A stretch of DNA of 64,000 nucleotides from Lepisosteus oculatus (Eukaryota > Chordata > Actinopteri > Semionotiformes > Lepisosteidae): NCBI RefSeq assembly GCF_040954835.1, contig NC_090703.1, positions 8,551,001-8,615,000 on the forward strand. The letters are read 5' to 3'. The position numbers and the translations under genes are program-made. This document shows, piece after piece, positions 22,901 to 33,927 of this stretch; position 1 is the stretch's first letter, and each line of letters starts with the position of its first letter. The notes under the pieces were generated by a model. The model worked only from the letters and a program-made list of their open reading frames with translations. It did not search any database and had not been told where the DNA came from.

Positions 22901-23952
22901 GGGACGATGGTCAAAAACCATAATTGCAACCGTCTGATAAAACCTTAGGCTCACAGAATAGCTTTAACTCGGGCAGCAAATGCAGTCGCAGTATAAACAT
23001 TGGAGGCAGACCAGGCAGCCACAATAAAGCTACTACAGGACACGTGCGAGTTGAGGCCTAATCATCGAGCTGTACTGGAGCAAACAAAAGCCAAACTGGT
23101 GAATGTTGCATGTTAAGTGAAAGAGAAATGAAATGGATGAAGGTTTTACCTACCCCATGAACACAGAACACGTCTTTATTAAATCCACAATTCTACGTGG
23201 CAGGTTTTGGTTAAAGAACGTGAGAAAGATGTCAAGTGAGACCTGGGGCGCAAGTAACATAATGGATGACATTAACATGGCAAGCATGTTCTAGGCGGCT
23301 ATGACTCTAGCTCATTCCCTGAAAGATATAAAAAAGTGTGTTTTGCACAAGGGTTTCAGCAAAGATGCTGAACAGCTATTGAAATGACTTGACGTACCCA
23401 GTCAGACCCACACATGAACCAGCATAACTTTGTATCAGATACGAATAATGCTTTTAACATTAAAGCTGTTCACATAAACATTATCTCCATGTTTTCATTC
23501 TGATTATTTGTTTCAGTGCCTGAAAAGCAGACATCGCTGCATTGACCTAAAGATCAGACTGTGATACGCAAAAGCCTCCCACTGAAGTTTCCTAGGAACT
23601 CTGGTCTAGGGACTTTTTCTGTGAGGGCATCTGAAAAAGAAGCTTGACATACCTCCACTGCGGAACCCTCAGTTACATGGATATTGACGGCAATTCTTCT
23701 GTAAACTACCGCAGTGTTTATTAAAACACACATAACACATTAGCTTCAGCTTGTACAAATACTTTCTGGTGGAATAAAGCACATTATATAAAATCGCTGC
23801 TGTCCTCCCCCTTTATAATTCAAAGCTCTTTAAAATTCCTTGTCAGAAAGTAGCCAGAAGAACATGTTTTTGTGTGTGGGAGTCCTGTGAAGCAGAATTA
23901 TTTTTTCTGTTGCACAAGAAAATCATGAGACACAAACAAGACTTGTATACCA

Positions 23953-23954
<2 letters not shown>
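19931..23954. other. Intergenic DNA, no gene recognised
   Basis: This 4 kb stretch has no family-like coding frame, RNA gene or clear repeat that I can name. CpG-bearing sequence near 21940-22200 and E-box or CACGTG-like words near 22725 and 23040 could be regulatory, but nothing decisive is seen. Confidence 0.4.

Positions 23955-24025
<71 letters not shown>
23955..24025. repeat. TAA microsatellite, about 23 uninterrupted units
   Basis: This is a pure (TAA)n run of about 70 bases. The frame reading poly-isoleucine across it is an artefact of the repeat. Confidence 0.97.
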
Positions 24026-24319
24026 CAGCTTAAAAGACTTATTAAAACTTACTTAGACTTCCTTTTTTACCATCAATATTAGTCTAGTGTATGTTATGGA
24101 GGTTCAGTTAATGGCAGTACACTCATTGAGTTTCAATTTATTCCTTAAATAATCTGAAATAGTGATTCATTAACTTTCAGGTCACTCCCCAAGAAAACAT
24201 GATCATGAAACAGCAGAGTGATTCTGTCATAATTGTCCCTGGTGAAAACTAAAATCCCAGCAAGGGGGTTACAGAGCTTTTATCTGAGAAGTTAAGATGA
24301 TGACAGGCTACGTTCATGA

Positions 24320-24760
24320 GGACATACTGTAAGAAAGTATGCCATTTGGCCCATTTAACCTGCTCATAGATAATTGATCTGAGGATTTCCTCTAGCCAAT
24401 GAAAGAAACAAAGGCATCATCCTCAGCAACAGGGCTGGGGTAGGTTGTTCCATGCTCTTACCACTCTTTGTGCAAAGAAGAGCCTCCTCTTCTCACTTGT
24501 CGAAGTGTGCAGTTGCCATTTGTAGCCGGTGGTTCATGTATCATTGATGAGTTTGAAGCACTCCACTGGGCAAATTTGTCAGTGCCTTCCGGGATTTGAA
24601 TTGTCAAAGTCAAATCCTAATCTTCTCTATTTAACATTAAAAGATTGATAAGTGTAGTCTGACAATGTAGGAAGTTCTTTTGATCCCCAGAAAGTATCTG
24701 GTTGCTCTTTTGGACAGATTCTGGAGTGACGGTATTTTGTTTTAATGTGGTGAAACAGAC
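24320..24760 (+). repeat. Old unnamed repeat, copy 2
   Basis: The order of segments parallels the copy at 32050-32465. A head with GCCATTTGGCCCATTTAACC is followed by GGATTTCCTCTAGCC, GGTTGTTCCATGCTCTTACC, TTTGTGCAAAGAAGAGCCTC and then a tail with GAATTGTCAAAGTC. It is well diverged and non-coding. Confidence 0.55.
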
Positions 24761-25929
24761 TTGTACACAATATTCTTAAATGAGGTATTGTTAATTCACT
24801 GTGCAATTTTATCATGTGCTCAATTTTAAAAAAATACCTATTTTTTTATTTTGTCATTCAGTTTGTCTGTAAGTAAACACTTACTGTAACTCATTTGCAT
24901 TATATCATTGTTTTGCATCAAAACGTTTCTCTTCATAAAACTCAAACGGAAATCCAAAAGAAATGTTTTACCTACCTATAAGACTAGCATCCTGAAAGAC
25001 AGTTTAGGAGTTCAACGCACTGCTTTCTGATTAGGAAATAAAGAGATGCGGACACACTGTGTTAGTAAGTATTTTCTTAATGTAGCCCAAGCAGTCTTCC
25101 TCCTTAGCAGTTTGTTAAAAGCTTCGTGTCATTTCTTGTAACTGACATGAGGCTTGACTAATGAACTGTAGTCATTTTATTTGATTAAGCATTATGTAAA
25201 AATACCGTAAGTAAAAAGCAAGGACTTTTGGTAGTGGAGAGCCCCTTGAGTTTTCCCTCCCCCACATCTTCACATCTGGGATAAGAAACTGCACCTCAAG
25301 CCTTGCCCATTGCTAGCAGGTGTTAACGCGACATGTTAGCTATGTGTTACACAAGACAAATCCCCGAAGCCTTAAAAAAAAAAACCTTCAAATGCAAAAA
25401 AAGAGACTTCATCTGGTAACAATGAATTTACGGTAGTCTGTTAGGCTAGAGTTGTGTAAAACGCATTATCTTAAGGCACACCTGTGTCTGAAAAAAGCAC
25501 ATTTACACCATTTGCTAAGTCAGATTATTGATATCTAGACATACAGAACATTGTCATAAAATATCTGAGGCAAAGTCATTTATTAAGTTAGTACAGTACT
25601 TCTTTGTCAGTCATCAGTATCTGAGATTTCACAGATCATCTAATTCTAGCATTAGGGTCCCAAACTTACATCTGCAACTCTGTTCACATCTAACTGAATT
25701 TCCTGAGAATCAGCTCTAATATCATTAGTGCTCATCATAATAATAGTGTTGTTTTTTAATTGGTTTATATATGGTATGCTTTGTCTGTGTAAACAACTTC
25801 TTACATTGTGAAAATGATCTTCATACTTTCACCTAGGCAGAGAGAGTAAGTGGGCTTTTTCTGGGGTTTTGAGGCAACTTTGTATTCCTGAATGTTTTTG
25901 TTAAAAGTTTCCATGTCATGTGACTTCCA
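24761..25929. other. Intergenic DNA upstream of batf
   Basis: AT-rich sequence with no recognisable gene. Confidence 0.45.
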
Positions 25930-26183
25930 GTTGCGAGTCACTTACATCGATCTTACCAGAAACCACATCAGACACAGCGAAGACAACTGAGATAAAGTCT
26001 CACAGAGGCACAGAAGTGTAACAGAGGGAGAGGGAGAGGGAGAGAGAGAGCGAGAGAGAGCGAGAGAATTATTCATTAAGTACAGAAGGCAAAGTGAGGC
26101 GGACGGGAGCAGTTCAGTGCACACACAGACACAGAGAAAGCAGAAGTGGAGAGTTCTGTGAGCTTTCAGAGACATAGTCTGCT
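25930..26183 (+). promoter_or_regulatory. batf: batf 5' flank and 5' untranslated region
   Basis: This stretch directly precedes the batf start codon. It holds an AP-1-like half site GCGAGTCAC near 25934-25942 and a purine-rich GA tract (26023-26068, AGAGGGAGAGGG then GAGAGAGCGAGAGAGAGCGA). No TATA box is clear, so the transcription start is not determined. The role is inferred from position. Confidence 0.4.
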
Positions 26184-26249
26184 ATGGCACAGGGTTCTGA
26201 CAGTAATGACACAAGTTTCACCAGATCACCGTCACCAGGCAGCAAGCAG
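26184..26249 (+). CDS. batf: batf coding exon 1 (residues 1-22)
   Basis: BATF is a nuclear AP-1 bZIP protein without a transactivation domain. It pairs with JUN proteins and works with IRF4/IRF8 in lymphocytes and dendritic cells. This short exon encodes MAQGSDSNDTSFTRSPSPGS then KQ and matches the Ser-rich start of mammalian BATF, including the S-D-S-x-D-x-S-F-x-R-S-P block. It ends at donor CAG|GTAAAG, phase 0, and is 22 codons. The exon is recognised by its fit to the family N-terminus and by in-frame joining to the bZIP exon at 29126. Confidence 0.93.
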
Positions 26250-29125
26250 GTAAAGAACACTCTTTTATTTCTATTATTGCTAGCAAACATATCGTAGCCA
26301 GAGCTTTCACCAGCATAGATGAAGGTAAACAGCTGTGCAAGGGGCTACAGGAGAACAGTTCCCTCAAGATACTAACTCAGAATTTAAGATGGTCTCTATT
26401 ATGCAGATGCTCTGTGTGTATCCATGCACAATAAACTTGTGTTGGAACAATTTTGAAAGTCTAAAAGAAACATTCTTTCTGTATCTTCCTCGTGAATGAC
26501 GTATTTCAGCCACACTTAAGGTTTTCTTCATCCCGGTAGTGTTTCTGTTTTCTGAGACAGGTTCAACACAATGCTGTAGCAAAGACAGCCAGACATCCCC
26601 CTCTAAGTTTTACAGTCCTTTCAACACGTGTGGTGATCAGGCACTGGCAGCCTGTGTTAGTATGTGTGCCAGTCAACTGTGTGCAGGATGTCCGCTCTCA
26701 AGGTTGAACACCCAGAGAGCATATGTGACTTTAACCCTTTTAAGGAAGAGAATGCTTCTCTGTCGTAGCGTCAACTCCAATGTCGGCAACTGACTGATAA
26801 GTTATTAATGCTGCTGAGTAAACCTCAGTCAAGTTTTATAGATGCAACAGTGATATGTCACTTTAAGTGTGTTGCACTTGCAAAAAGTGGTGTTCAGGGG
26901 TATGAAAAAGGATGCTTGTGTGTTTGTGATTGGTGAAGAGTTAATCCAGTGTGTGGGAAGAGATGAACGAACAAAGTTATAGAGGCCTCTAGGACATGAT
27001 ATTAGACATGGAGTTAATTAGAATGTAACTTCCTTGGGTATCGCCACATTGCACTTCAAGATGCAACATAGTTCGTACAGATTTTCCCTTTGCCTGGACT
27101 TTCCCCTGTCTTAAGGGGGCTGTTATGTTAACTTGAATGCAATACGTTCAACAGCCACTGTAAAAACACTGCATTACTTAATTCACTTCTGTCACTGTGT
27201 GTGTGGAGGGCATGTCTTTTTTAAAGTTGCAGTCGGTGATCGAGTTATGTGGATCACATCTGGATGGAGTAAATGTTTCTCACTAATCTATGAAAGAAGA
27301 CAAAATGCCACAGAGCAAGCACCTTTTGTGAGAAGAAACTCAAGTTTATTCATTTTGATACCTTTAAAACTGTAGCTTTCAGGACATGAAACAGGGTGTG
27401 TTCTGAGGAAATACTGATGAACTGGTAAAATCCCCTCATCATTAGCTGCTACCACAGAGCTGCGCAAAACACATGTGCACACGCTCTCAGTGAATAACCG
27501 ATCACTGACATAGAAGGTTGAACTCTGGATTGGTACTGGAAACAGAACACTGCAAAACTGTGACCTCAATACAACCCACCTTCAGCCAGTTTTTAATTGA
27601 TGTAGTCAAAGCAGCTGAGACCTAATAACAAACCTGATTTAATGGTGATTATTTAAAATTTTTACATGTTGATGAAGTGGAAATGTGCAGACAAAGGAAC
27701 CAGTGAAATATTTTTATGCCTTCTGTCAAGCCTGAAAGGACTTTGTTAAATTACTCCATGGGTAGCAGTGTCAAAACATGATTACTCTAAAAAACAGTAA
27801 CAATAATATATAGAAATAGGTGTTACTCCCATACTGAAAAGTAAAAAGAAACTTTACAGCTACAGGCAGGGGGTATCCTTTTTCGTTTTAAAGTGTCCTG
27901 TATCTGCATCTTTTTAAGATGCATGCTATCACATCTCTTCTGTTCAGCCTCTTCATGATAAAAAAGACTGTTTGAATTTTACAGGTAGCAAATCTGAACA
28001 GTATGTATTATCATGAAGAGGTTGTGAAAAAGCATCTTAGCAACAGTATGTTAGTGAACTAAGCATCAGCAGAGATAACAATATCAACTGGGTGCACACA
28101 TCCTCTATTATAAATTATTAAATTTTCTTTTAGTGAATTAAACTTACCCATCTTTACATTTCTTAACCCAGTCTTTCCTACAGTTCTCCACTCTGCAGAT
28201 TTTCTTATCTTGGCACCACTTGACCCTTTCTGTGTTGTTCCTTTATTTCTGGTGGCTTTTTTCTGGAAGGATGGAGCTTGTTCTGGAGGTCTAGAGGGCT
28301 CCTACAATCACTGGTCCTGTCCTAGCAGTGGGTGATGAGCAGTACATTCTACATTGCCTGGAAGACTCCTGGGGTTCTTCAGATAGCCTGTTAGTAGAGG
28401 GGAATCATTTTAACAACCCCAAGTGCTTCACTTTGCATGAGGCCTGAGCTATTCTAATCTTCCCCATATTTATATATGAGTGTCTAAATAAGCTCACACA
28501 AGGCTTTAGTTAAATTTCTCTTTGTCTTTCTTTCACTCAGCCTCATTCCAACGACTGGTGTATTACTCATTAACTGCTTTCAGGCACTCAACATAATCTG
28601 ATAAGTGTTTTCTCTTTCATACAGTTGACTCAGTGTTATACAGAAATCCCATTTTCTTCTCTCAGCACGTATGGTGGAAATACAGCACTGTATTTTCTTT
28701 CTAAGAAACACAGTCTGTCCAGATCAGATCTTTTGAGGTGGCTAGATGCCTTTTTCAGTGTAAGGCTGCACAAGACAGGTTGTGAAAACAGCCTTCTGCA
28801 CTTTCCCTCCAATGCATAGTCACCATGTTTTGTGGCATGTATAGCCAAAAGTTTTAAATATCTTTTTAAGATTAATACAGAAATGAGAAAAAAGTAGGGT
28901 TCTGATCATAGAAATAAGTGTTGTAGGATCTATTTTAGCTTGGGTATGTTTAAGCTGCTATTGACTTTAAGCAATTTTATCAAAGATAATGCAGGGTGTC
29001 CGCATGTCAGCTTTCAACAGCAACACATCACAGATCAGCGACAAGATGCACTTGATTTCATTCCGTTCTTCACTTTAAGATTCAGCTCCCTCAGGGGATC
29101 TTTCATCTTTGACTCTGTCCTGCAG
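26250..29125 (+). other. batf: batf intron 1
   Basis: This 2.9 kb intron has no second gene. It contains the multi-arm inverted repeat at 27915-28039. Other short open frames look random. Confidence 0.8.
27915..28039. repeat. Multi-stem inverted repeat (hairpin of about 125 nt)
   Basis: Three pairs of arms nest in order: TAAGATGC (27915-27922) with GCATCTTA (28032-28039), CCTCTTCATGATA (27948-27960) with TATCATGAAGAGG (28009-28021), and ACTGTT (27967-27972) with AACAGT (27997-28002). All are exact complements. It could be a structured intronic RNA, a precursor-like hairpin or a small palindromic transposon relic. Confidence 0.75.
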
Positions 29126-29230
29126 GACTCCTCCGACGATGTGAAGAAGGTGATCAGGAGGGAGAAGAATCGGATTGCAGCTCAAAAGAGCAGGATGAGA
29201 CAGACACAGAAAGCAGACAGCTTGCATCTG
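29126..29230 (+). CDS. batf: batf coding exon 2 (bZIP basic region, residues 23-57)
   Basis: 105 nt, 35 codons, phase 0 at both ends. It starts after CTGCAG with DSSDDVKKV and carries the DNA-contact motif REKNRIAAQKSRMRQTQK of the BATF family, in which mammals have RQRQTQK. It ends KADSLHL at donor CTG|GTGAGG. The size and phase equal the jdp2 bZIP exon. Confidence 0.96.
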
Positions 29231-32200
29231 GTGAGGAATTTAAGTGAATAGCTCCTTAACTGCAGCCCACATCTGGTCAGTCTTCCCAGCACCTCAGAGT
29301 GATAACATGTTACTGCAAGTCCAACCTAGGGTGGGTGAAACAATCCACACAGCCTTCGGGTCCCGAGGGATGTACGAAACACCACAGCGACTCGGTCATA
29401 ATATTCAGAACTTACCTTGTGAATGCATAATCTATGAGTACATGTATCTTCTGAAACCATGCATGAACACATGTGAATATGCGTGCAGATCACCCTCATG
29501 TGTAGTCTGTGGCACACGTCACTAGGCATCTTTTATATAGGTCGGAGTAAAGAGGTAGGGTCCATCCTGGTATACACACTCGGGAACCACAATGGGGTTT
29601 GTGCACATTGTGGGGAGATGGTACAGAAGACCATCACTCATTGGCAGAAGTCGTTACTTCAGGGTTGGAAGAAGATTAGGTCTGCTGAGCTTTACACTGG
29701 ATTTCTGACTGTCATGTAACTCTTCCCCAAAATACTAAAGAGAGAATTAACCTTGATCAGACAGACTGCCCAGTAAAACTTACAAAGTGGGCAAATCGGA
29801 AAGGGCCTATGGGAACATCTCGGCAAAAGCTAGGAGTGTAAGACACCATGCTGCGATGCATCATTCTGACAGCTCCTGTTGTGTTCTGAACTGGGAACAG
29901 ATATTCTTTACTTATTCAACAGACTTTTGCATTAATTAATCAAGTGCAGATGAGCTCATCACGAAGCACAAGCCGGAGGTAGAAGACATCAATTCTGAGA
30001 AGGCGTATGAAAAACAAGGGCTGCTCTGAAATAAGCAAACATATATTTTTGTTTAGGATCATGTAAAATTGTAGCTTTTGGCTGTCTATCTAAATGTTGC
30101 TGACCTGTGGACGTTAGAGAACAGGAAGCTGATGAATGATATGTGAATTCAGAAAAGACTAGTGAAGAGCTGCAGCAGCAGTTAGCTGTATGTGGATGAG
30201 CTCTGTAACTTCCTTGAGAGGATGGGAAAATTGTACTGTACTGTGCTTCTGGTAAGTATAGTGCACACAGCAGTAATATTGCCTAGCCAGGCCAGTGACA
30301 ATGGTTGTGCTCAGTTTTAATTGCCGCCTGTTGACTTTCATTTAAAACTGTTGTGGCTGTTCATTGACGAGGCGCACAATTTTGCTGCTGTATAGTTCTT
30401 AGTCATCAACTTTCACAAGGAAGAAAATGAATTACGCAGAAAGAACTACTTCTGGTGTAGGCCTGATTAGAATTAATACTAACTGTACTGAAGGGAAATG
30501 AGCGTCTCCGTTCTTTAATTGACACGAAACTCTTGGAAGGGAAACCAGTAACCCAATGTGAGTTATTGCCTTAATTGACTTAAAAACAGATATCTACAGT
30601 TAAGAAATTGGTTCAGGGAAATAATCTTTTACTTGAACAATGCACTGCTACCTTAAAGTAAAGACTGAAAGGTGTTCCATTTGTTTCTGCTACTGCAGTT
30701 TAGCATGGCTTAAAAAAGTTAGAGTTTTTATCTTGTTAAATTACTTGTGTTAAACATAGAAGCTGTATTCAAATAACCTCTTCCTATGAGCTTTTGCCTC
30801 GAGCCTGCAATACCTTCTTTAAGTCACCAGTCACACCCAGAGATGAGGGAAGCATCATGTACATAGCTGTGTCCCTCCTAAATTACAATTTAAAGAGTAT
30901 TACAGCAAGGTGATGCTCACAATGTGTCCTTTCTGCAGTCTGCTTCAGGGAACAGAAATACTACATGAGTGTATAAAACAGTGGGTCTTTTTGACCATCT
31001 GATCTAAACCTTCAGCATCTCTTCAAGCCTCCTGCAGGCTGTCAGACACAGCAGATGACATTCCTGGGAGGACCGAGAAAAGTTTATCTTACAGGGAGGC
31101 AGACATTCATTGCCAGTTTACCAGGTACACACCATCCCCACCAGTGACAGAGATCACTGGTGATTTCAACAACAATGTTGCAACAAGAATGTTAAAGCTA
31201 TGCGAAAGGCTTATCCTATTGCTTAAAGACCCAGAAAGCAACAGATGGGCTGTTTAGTTCTAGCTATTTTCAGTTATGGTTACCACTGCCTACGAACCTG
31301 TTATGTTAGCATGGATTCAAGCATCCTTGCACTTTCATAAGCTGCTAAAAAATGTAAAAGTTCTGTTTTACTGTTACTAGCTAAAAAGCTTTCATGCTTA
31401 CTGAGACCATATGGCCTTCGACCATCGAATAACATCAGCAGGCCTTCTGTGAGGTCTGCTTTCTGCTCTATCCTCATGTGCAAGGCAAAGGGACAGCTCC
31501 ACAGTCATGCTACTCCAAAGGAAAAACTGCTAACTGTACTGTGCTGTACTGATAGATACTGTGTGCTGAAATCCACACAACCAATTTTACATGTCCCTGT
31601 TGCAGAGAAGGGACAGACAAATCCTCCAAATTATTTCAGTAGCTTTCAGTCAACATTAAGATCAGATCAGAAATTGACTTTAGAACAAACACAAAATGTA
31701 TCAGTATTTTACATGAATTTTGGAAAGACTAATGGAGGGCATATAGGACTGATCTGAACAAAATTGATGTTAGTCAATGGACACATAAAATGAATAACAA
31801 AAGAGAGCTTTGCCAGTTATTTTAGCCATGGAATATCATAGTTTTTCTGTAGTGCTATATCCCACCTATTCCCTATGCTTTAAATACCATATCTTATATA
31901 CCTGATATTCCACTAGTTCTTCTTTATGAGTTATTCCTTGCCCGAGCACCACTGATAAACCTTGTCTTTTACCCAAAGAAATAGGCCTGCTTTTACACGT
32001 TAACTTCAATGTTATCTTTTTAAACCCCTTTTCAGATTTCTCCTTGCCTGTGCCATTCAGCTTCAGAACATAAGAAAGGTAACAAACCAGAGGAGCCCAG
32101 TTAGCAGATACTTGCTCAGGGGATCTCATCTAGCAGCTTTTTGAAAGAAGCCAGTGTATCGGGTTCAACAACATGGCCGCATAGCCTTTTACATACTACC

Positions 32201-33723
32201 ACAATCCTTTAGGTCAAGAAGTGTCTCTTCTTCTCAAGTGTAAAAGCACTTCTGTGTAGTTTCCACGTATGACCTCTAGTTCTTGTTTCACTGAAGTATC
32301 TTGTTGCTACCGAAGATGTCCATTGGGTTGACTTCATCAGTGCCTGTGAGGATTCTGAACACTTGGATCACAGACCCTTCAGTTCTTCACTGTTAGAGAC
32401 CAAAAAGGTTCAGCACTTCTGACCTGCCACTTAGCACTATCTTCCATTCTGAAGGACTGCCCTGAATTTATGCTATCGTATCGTTGTCAAATGATCTCTG
32501 AACAGGCCACTCTAGAGCCAATCTAATCTTTTGCTGGAAACGGCACTCCATATCGTCCCTATCCGTGTAGAAAAGTGGATACAGGTCTTCCGTTAAGAAG
32601 CTGGGAAAGTAGTGCCTTTTCATATTATGGACCAGCACTTGTCTGTTCACTATAGTCTGTGGTTTCGGTTTCACCACTGCACATGATAAACAGGAAGAAC
32701 CCAGTCTGTTTTTTCCCTATCGGTGACACGTTTCCTGTCAGAACTGTGGTTTTTCTGCTTATTTTTTCTTCAATGAAAATGCTCTTAATCTAGTAGTGGG
32801 CAGATCAGAATGTGAAGCTATCATTTCTGGTAACAAGCAAGCGACAGCTGCCTATTTAAACGAGTGACGTGTATGCAGTCTGTCAGCGGGGCTTGCCCTG
32901 AGCCTTGTTTACAGTAAGTCAGTGGTGTGGTACAGCCTTCCTGAGCTGTACTAGGCTATTGGCAGAGTACACTGGAACCTTTTTGTTTTTCCTACAGTTC
33001 AGGAGGAAAAATAACCACCAACATCCTCTGCATTGGCTGTGGTTGTGTGCAACAACTGATATTTGCCCCTAGAAATCTTCCATTCAGAGAGCATCATGCT
33101 GCCCTATGGTGTAGAACAGGCATTGCATCACCAATGACAATACATTTCTGCAAAAGTACTCCTGTTTTTAGGCCATTTTATTTTTGTTTTTGTTTCTATT
33201 TTAAGGAATCATTTTTAATGATTAAAAAAAAACATCCTAGTGAAAATTCATCTGATTAATAATACCTACGTATTCTTGATGCACTATCATCACCCAGATT
33301 CTGGATTTATGAAACACACAACAATGTAGCACAGGCGGACAGCAACACACACAGAATTGCCTTGCAGTGCTTTAGTTCACCTCTCCAGTCTCGAATTATA
33401 GGACAGGAAGTGATAGACGATTTAGTCAGTAATTACAAACTCTGAGGGAACAGATTCCTACTGTAGGAATGGCTGGAGGTCTGTTGTTAACCAGTATTGG
33501 TGCAGTGTAATTCTAGTTTAGAAGCAGATGCCAGCAACGAGCAAAACGAGAACCAATTGATAACATGGTATTGATGTAACACATGTACATCCCGTATCCT
33601 CCTTTGTTCATCTCTTCGGGGGGGCTTGTAACTGTAAATGAACTTGGGTTTTCTGGAGGTCTTACGGAGACTTCAGCCATCTTTGATGGGGGCCCCGCCA
33701 TTGTTGTTTTTTTTCCTTTCCAG
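29231..33723 (+). other. batf: batf intron 2
   Basis: 4.5 kb with one old interspersed repeat (32050-32465) and no other gene seen. The acceptor is preceded by a strong T/C tract (TTTTTTTTCCTTTCCAG). Confidence 0.8.
32050..32465 (+). repeat. Old unnamed repeat, copy 3 (most complete)
   Basis: This copy shows the family best: GAACATAAGAAAGGTAACAA, ATCTCATCTAGCAGC, GAAAGAAGCCAGTGTATCGG, TTCAACAACATGG, AAGAAGTGTCTCTTCTTCTC and GTTGACTTCATCAGTG. Such sequences are widespread in fish genomes. I cannot name the family from memory, and no coding domain is visible. Confidence 0.6.
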
Positions 33724-33927
33724 GAGAGCGAAAATCTGGAGAAGGAGAACGCGGCTCTGCGCAAGGAAGTCCAGAGGTTGACCGAAGAGGCCAAACATCT
33801 GTCCACGGTGCTAAGCAACCACGAGCCCTTCTGCTCCGCCCTGAGCTCCCAGCCCTCCGAAATACTCTACTCGCCCCACGGCGCCTTTCATCAACCCCAC
33901 ATCACCTCGCCACGCTTTCAGCACTGA
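33724..33927 (+). CDS. batf: batf coding exon 3 (leucine zipper and C-terminus, residues 58-124)
   Basis: The exon begins ESENLEKENAALRKE, the zipper of BATF, and continues with VQRLTEEAKHLSTVLSNHEP. The His in the zipper region and NHEPFCSAL agree with mammalian BATF (SHEPLCSVL). The C-terminal AFHQPHITSPRFQH closely follows the mammalian AFHQPHVSSPRFQP end. TGA is at 33925-33927. The three exons give 124 aa; human BATF is 125. The last two exons correspond to the only domain of this small protein, so it is complete. Confidence 0.95.
   Translation, partial: ESENLEKENAALRKEVQRLTEEAKHLSTVLSNHEPFCSALSSQPSEILYSPHGAFHQPHITSPRFQH

Noticed and set aside
23874-24056. 60-codon frame with poly-isoleucine
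   Set aside because: Translation of the TAA microsatellite.
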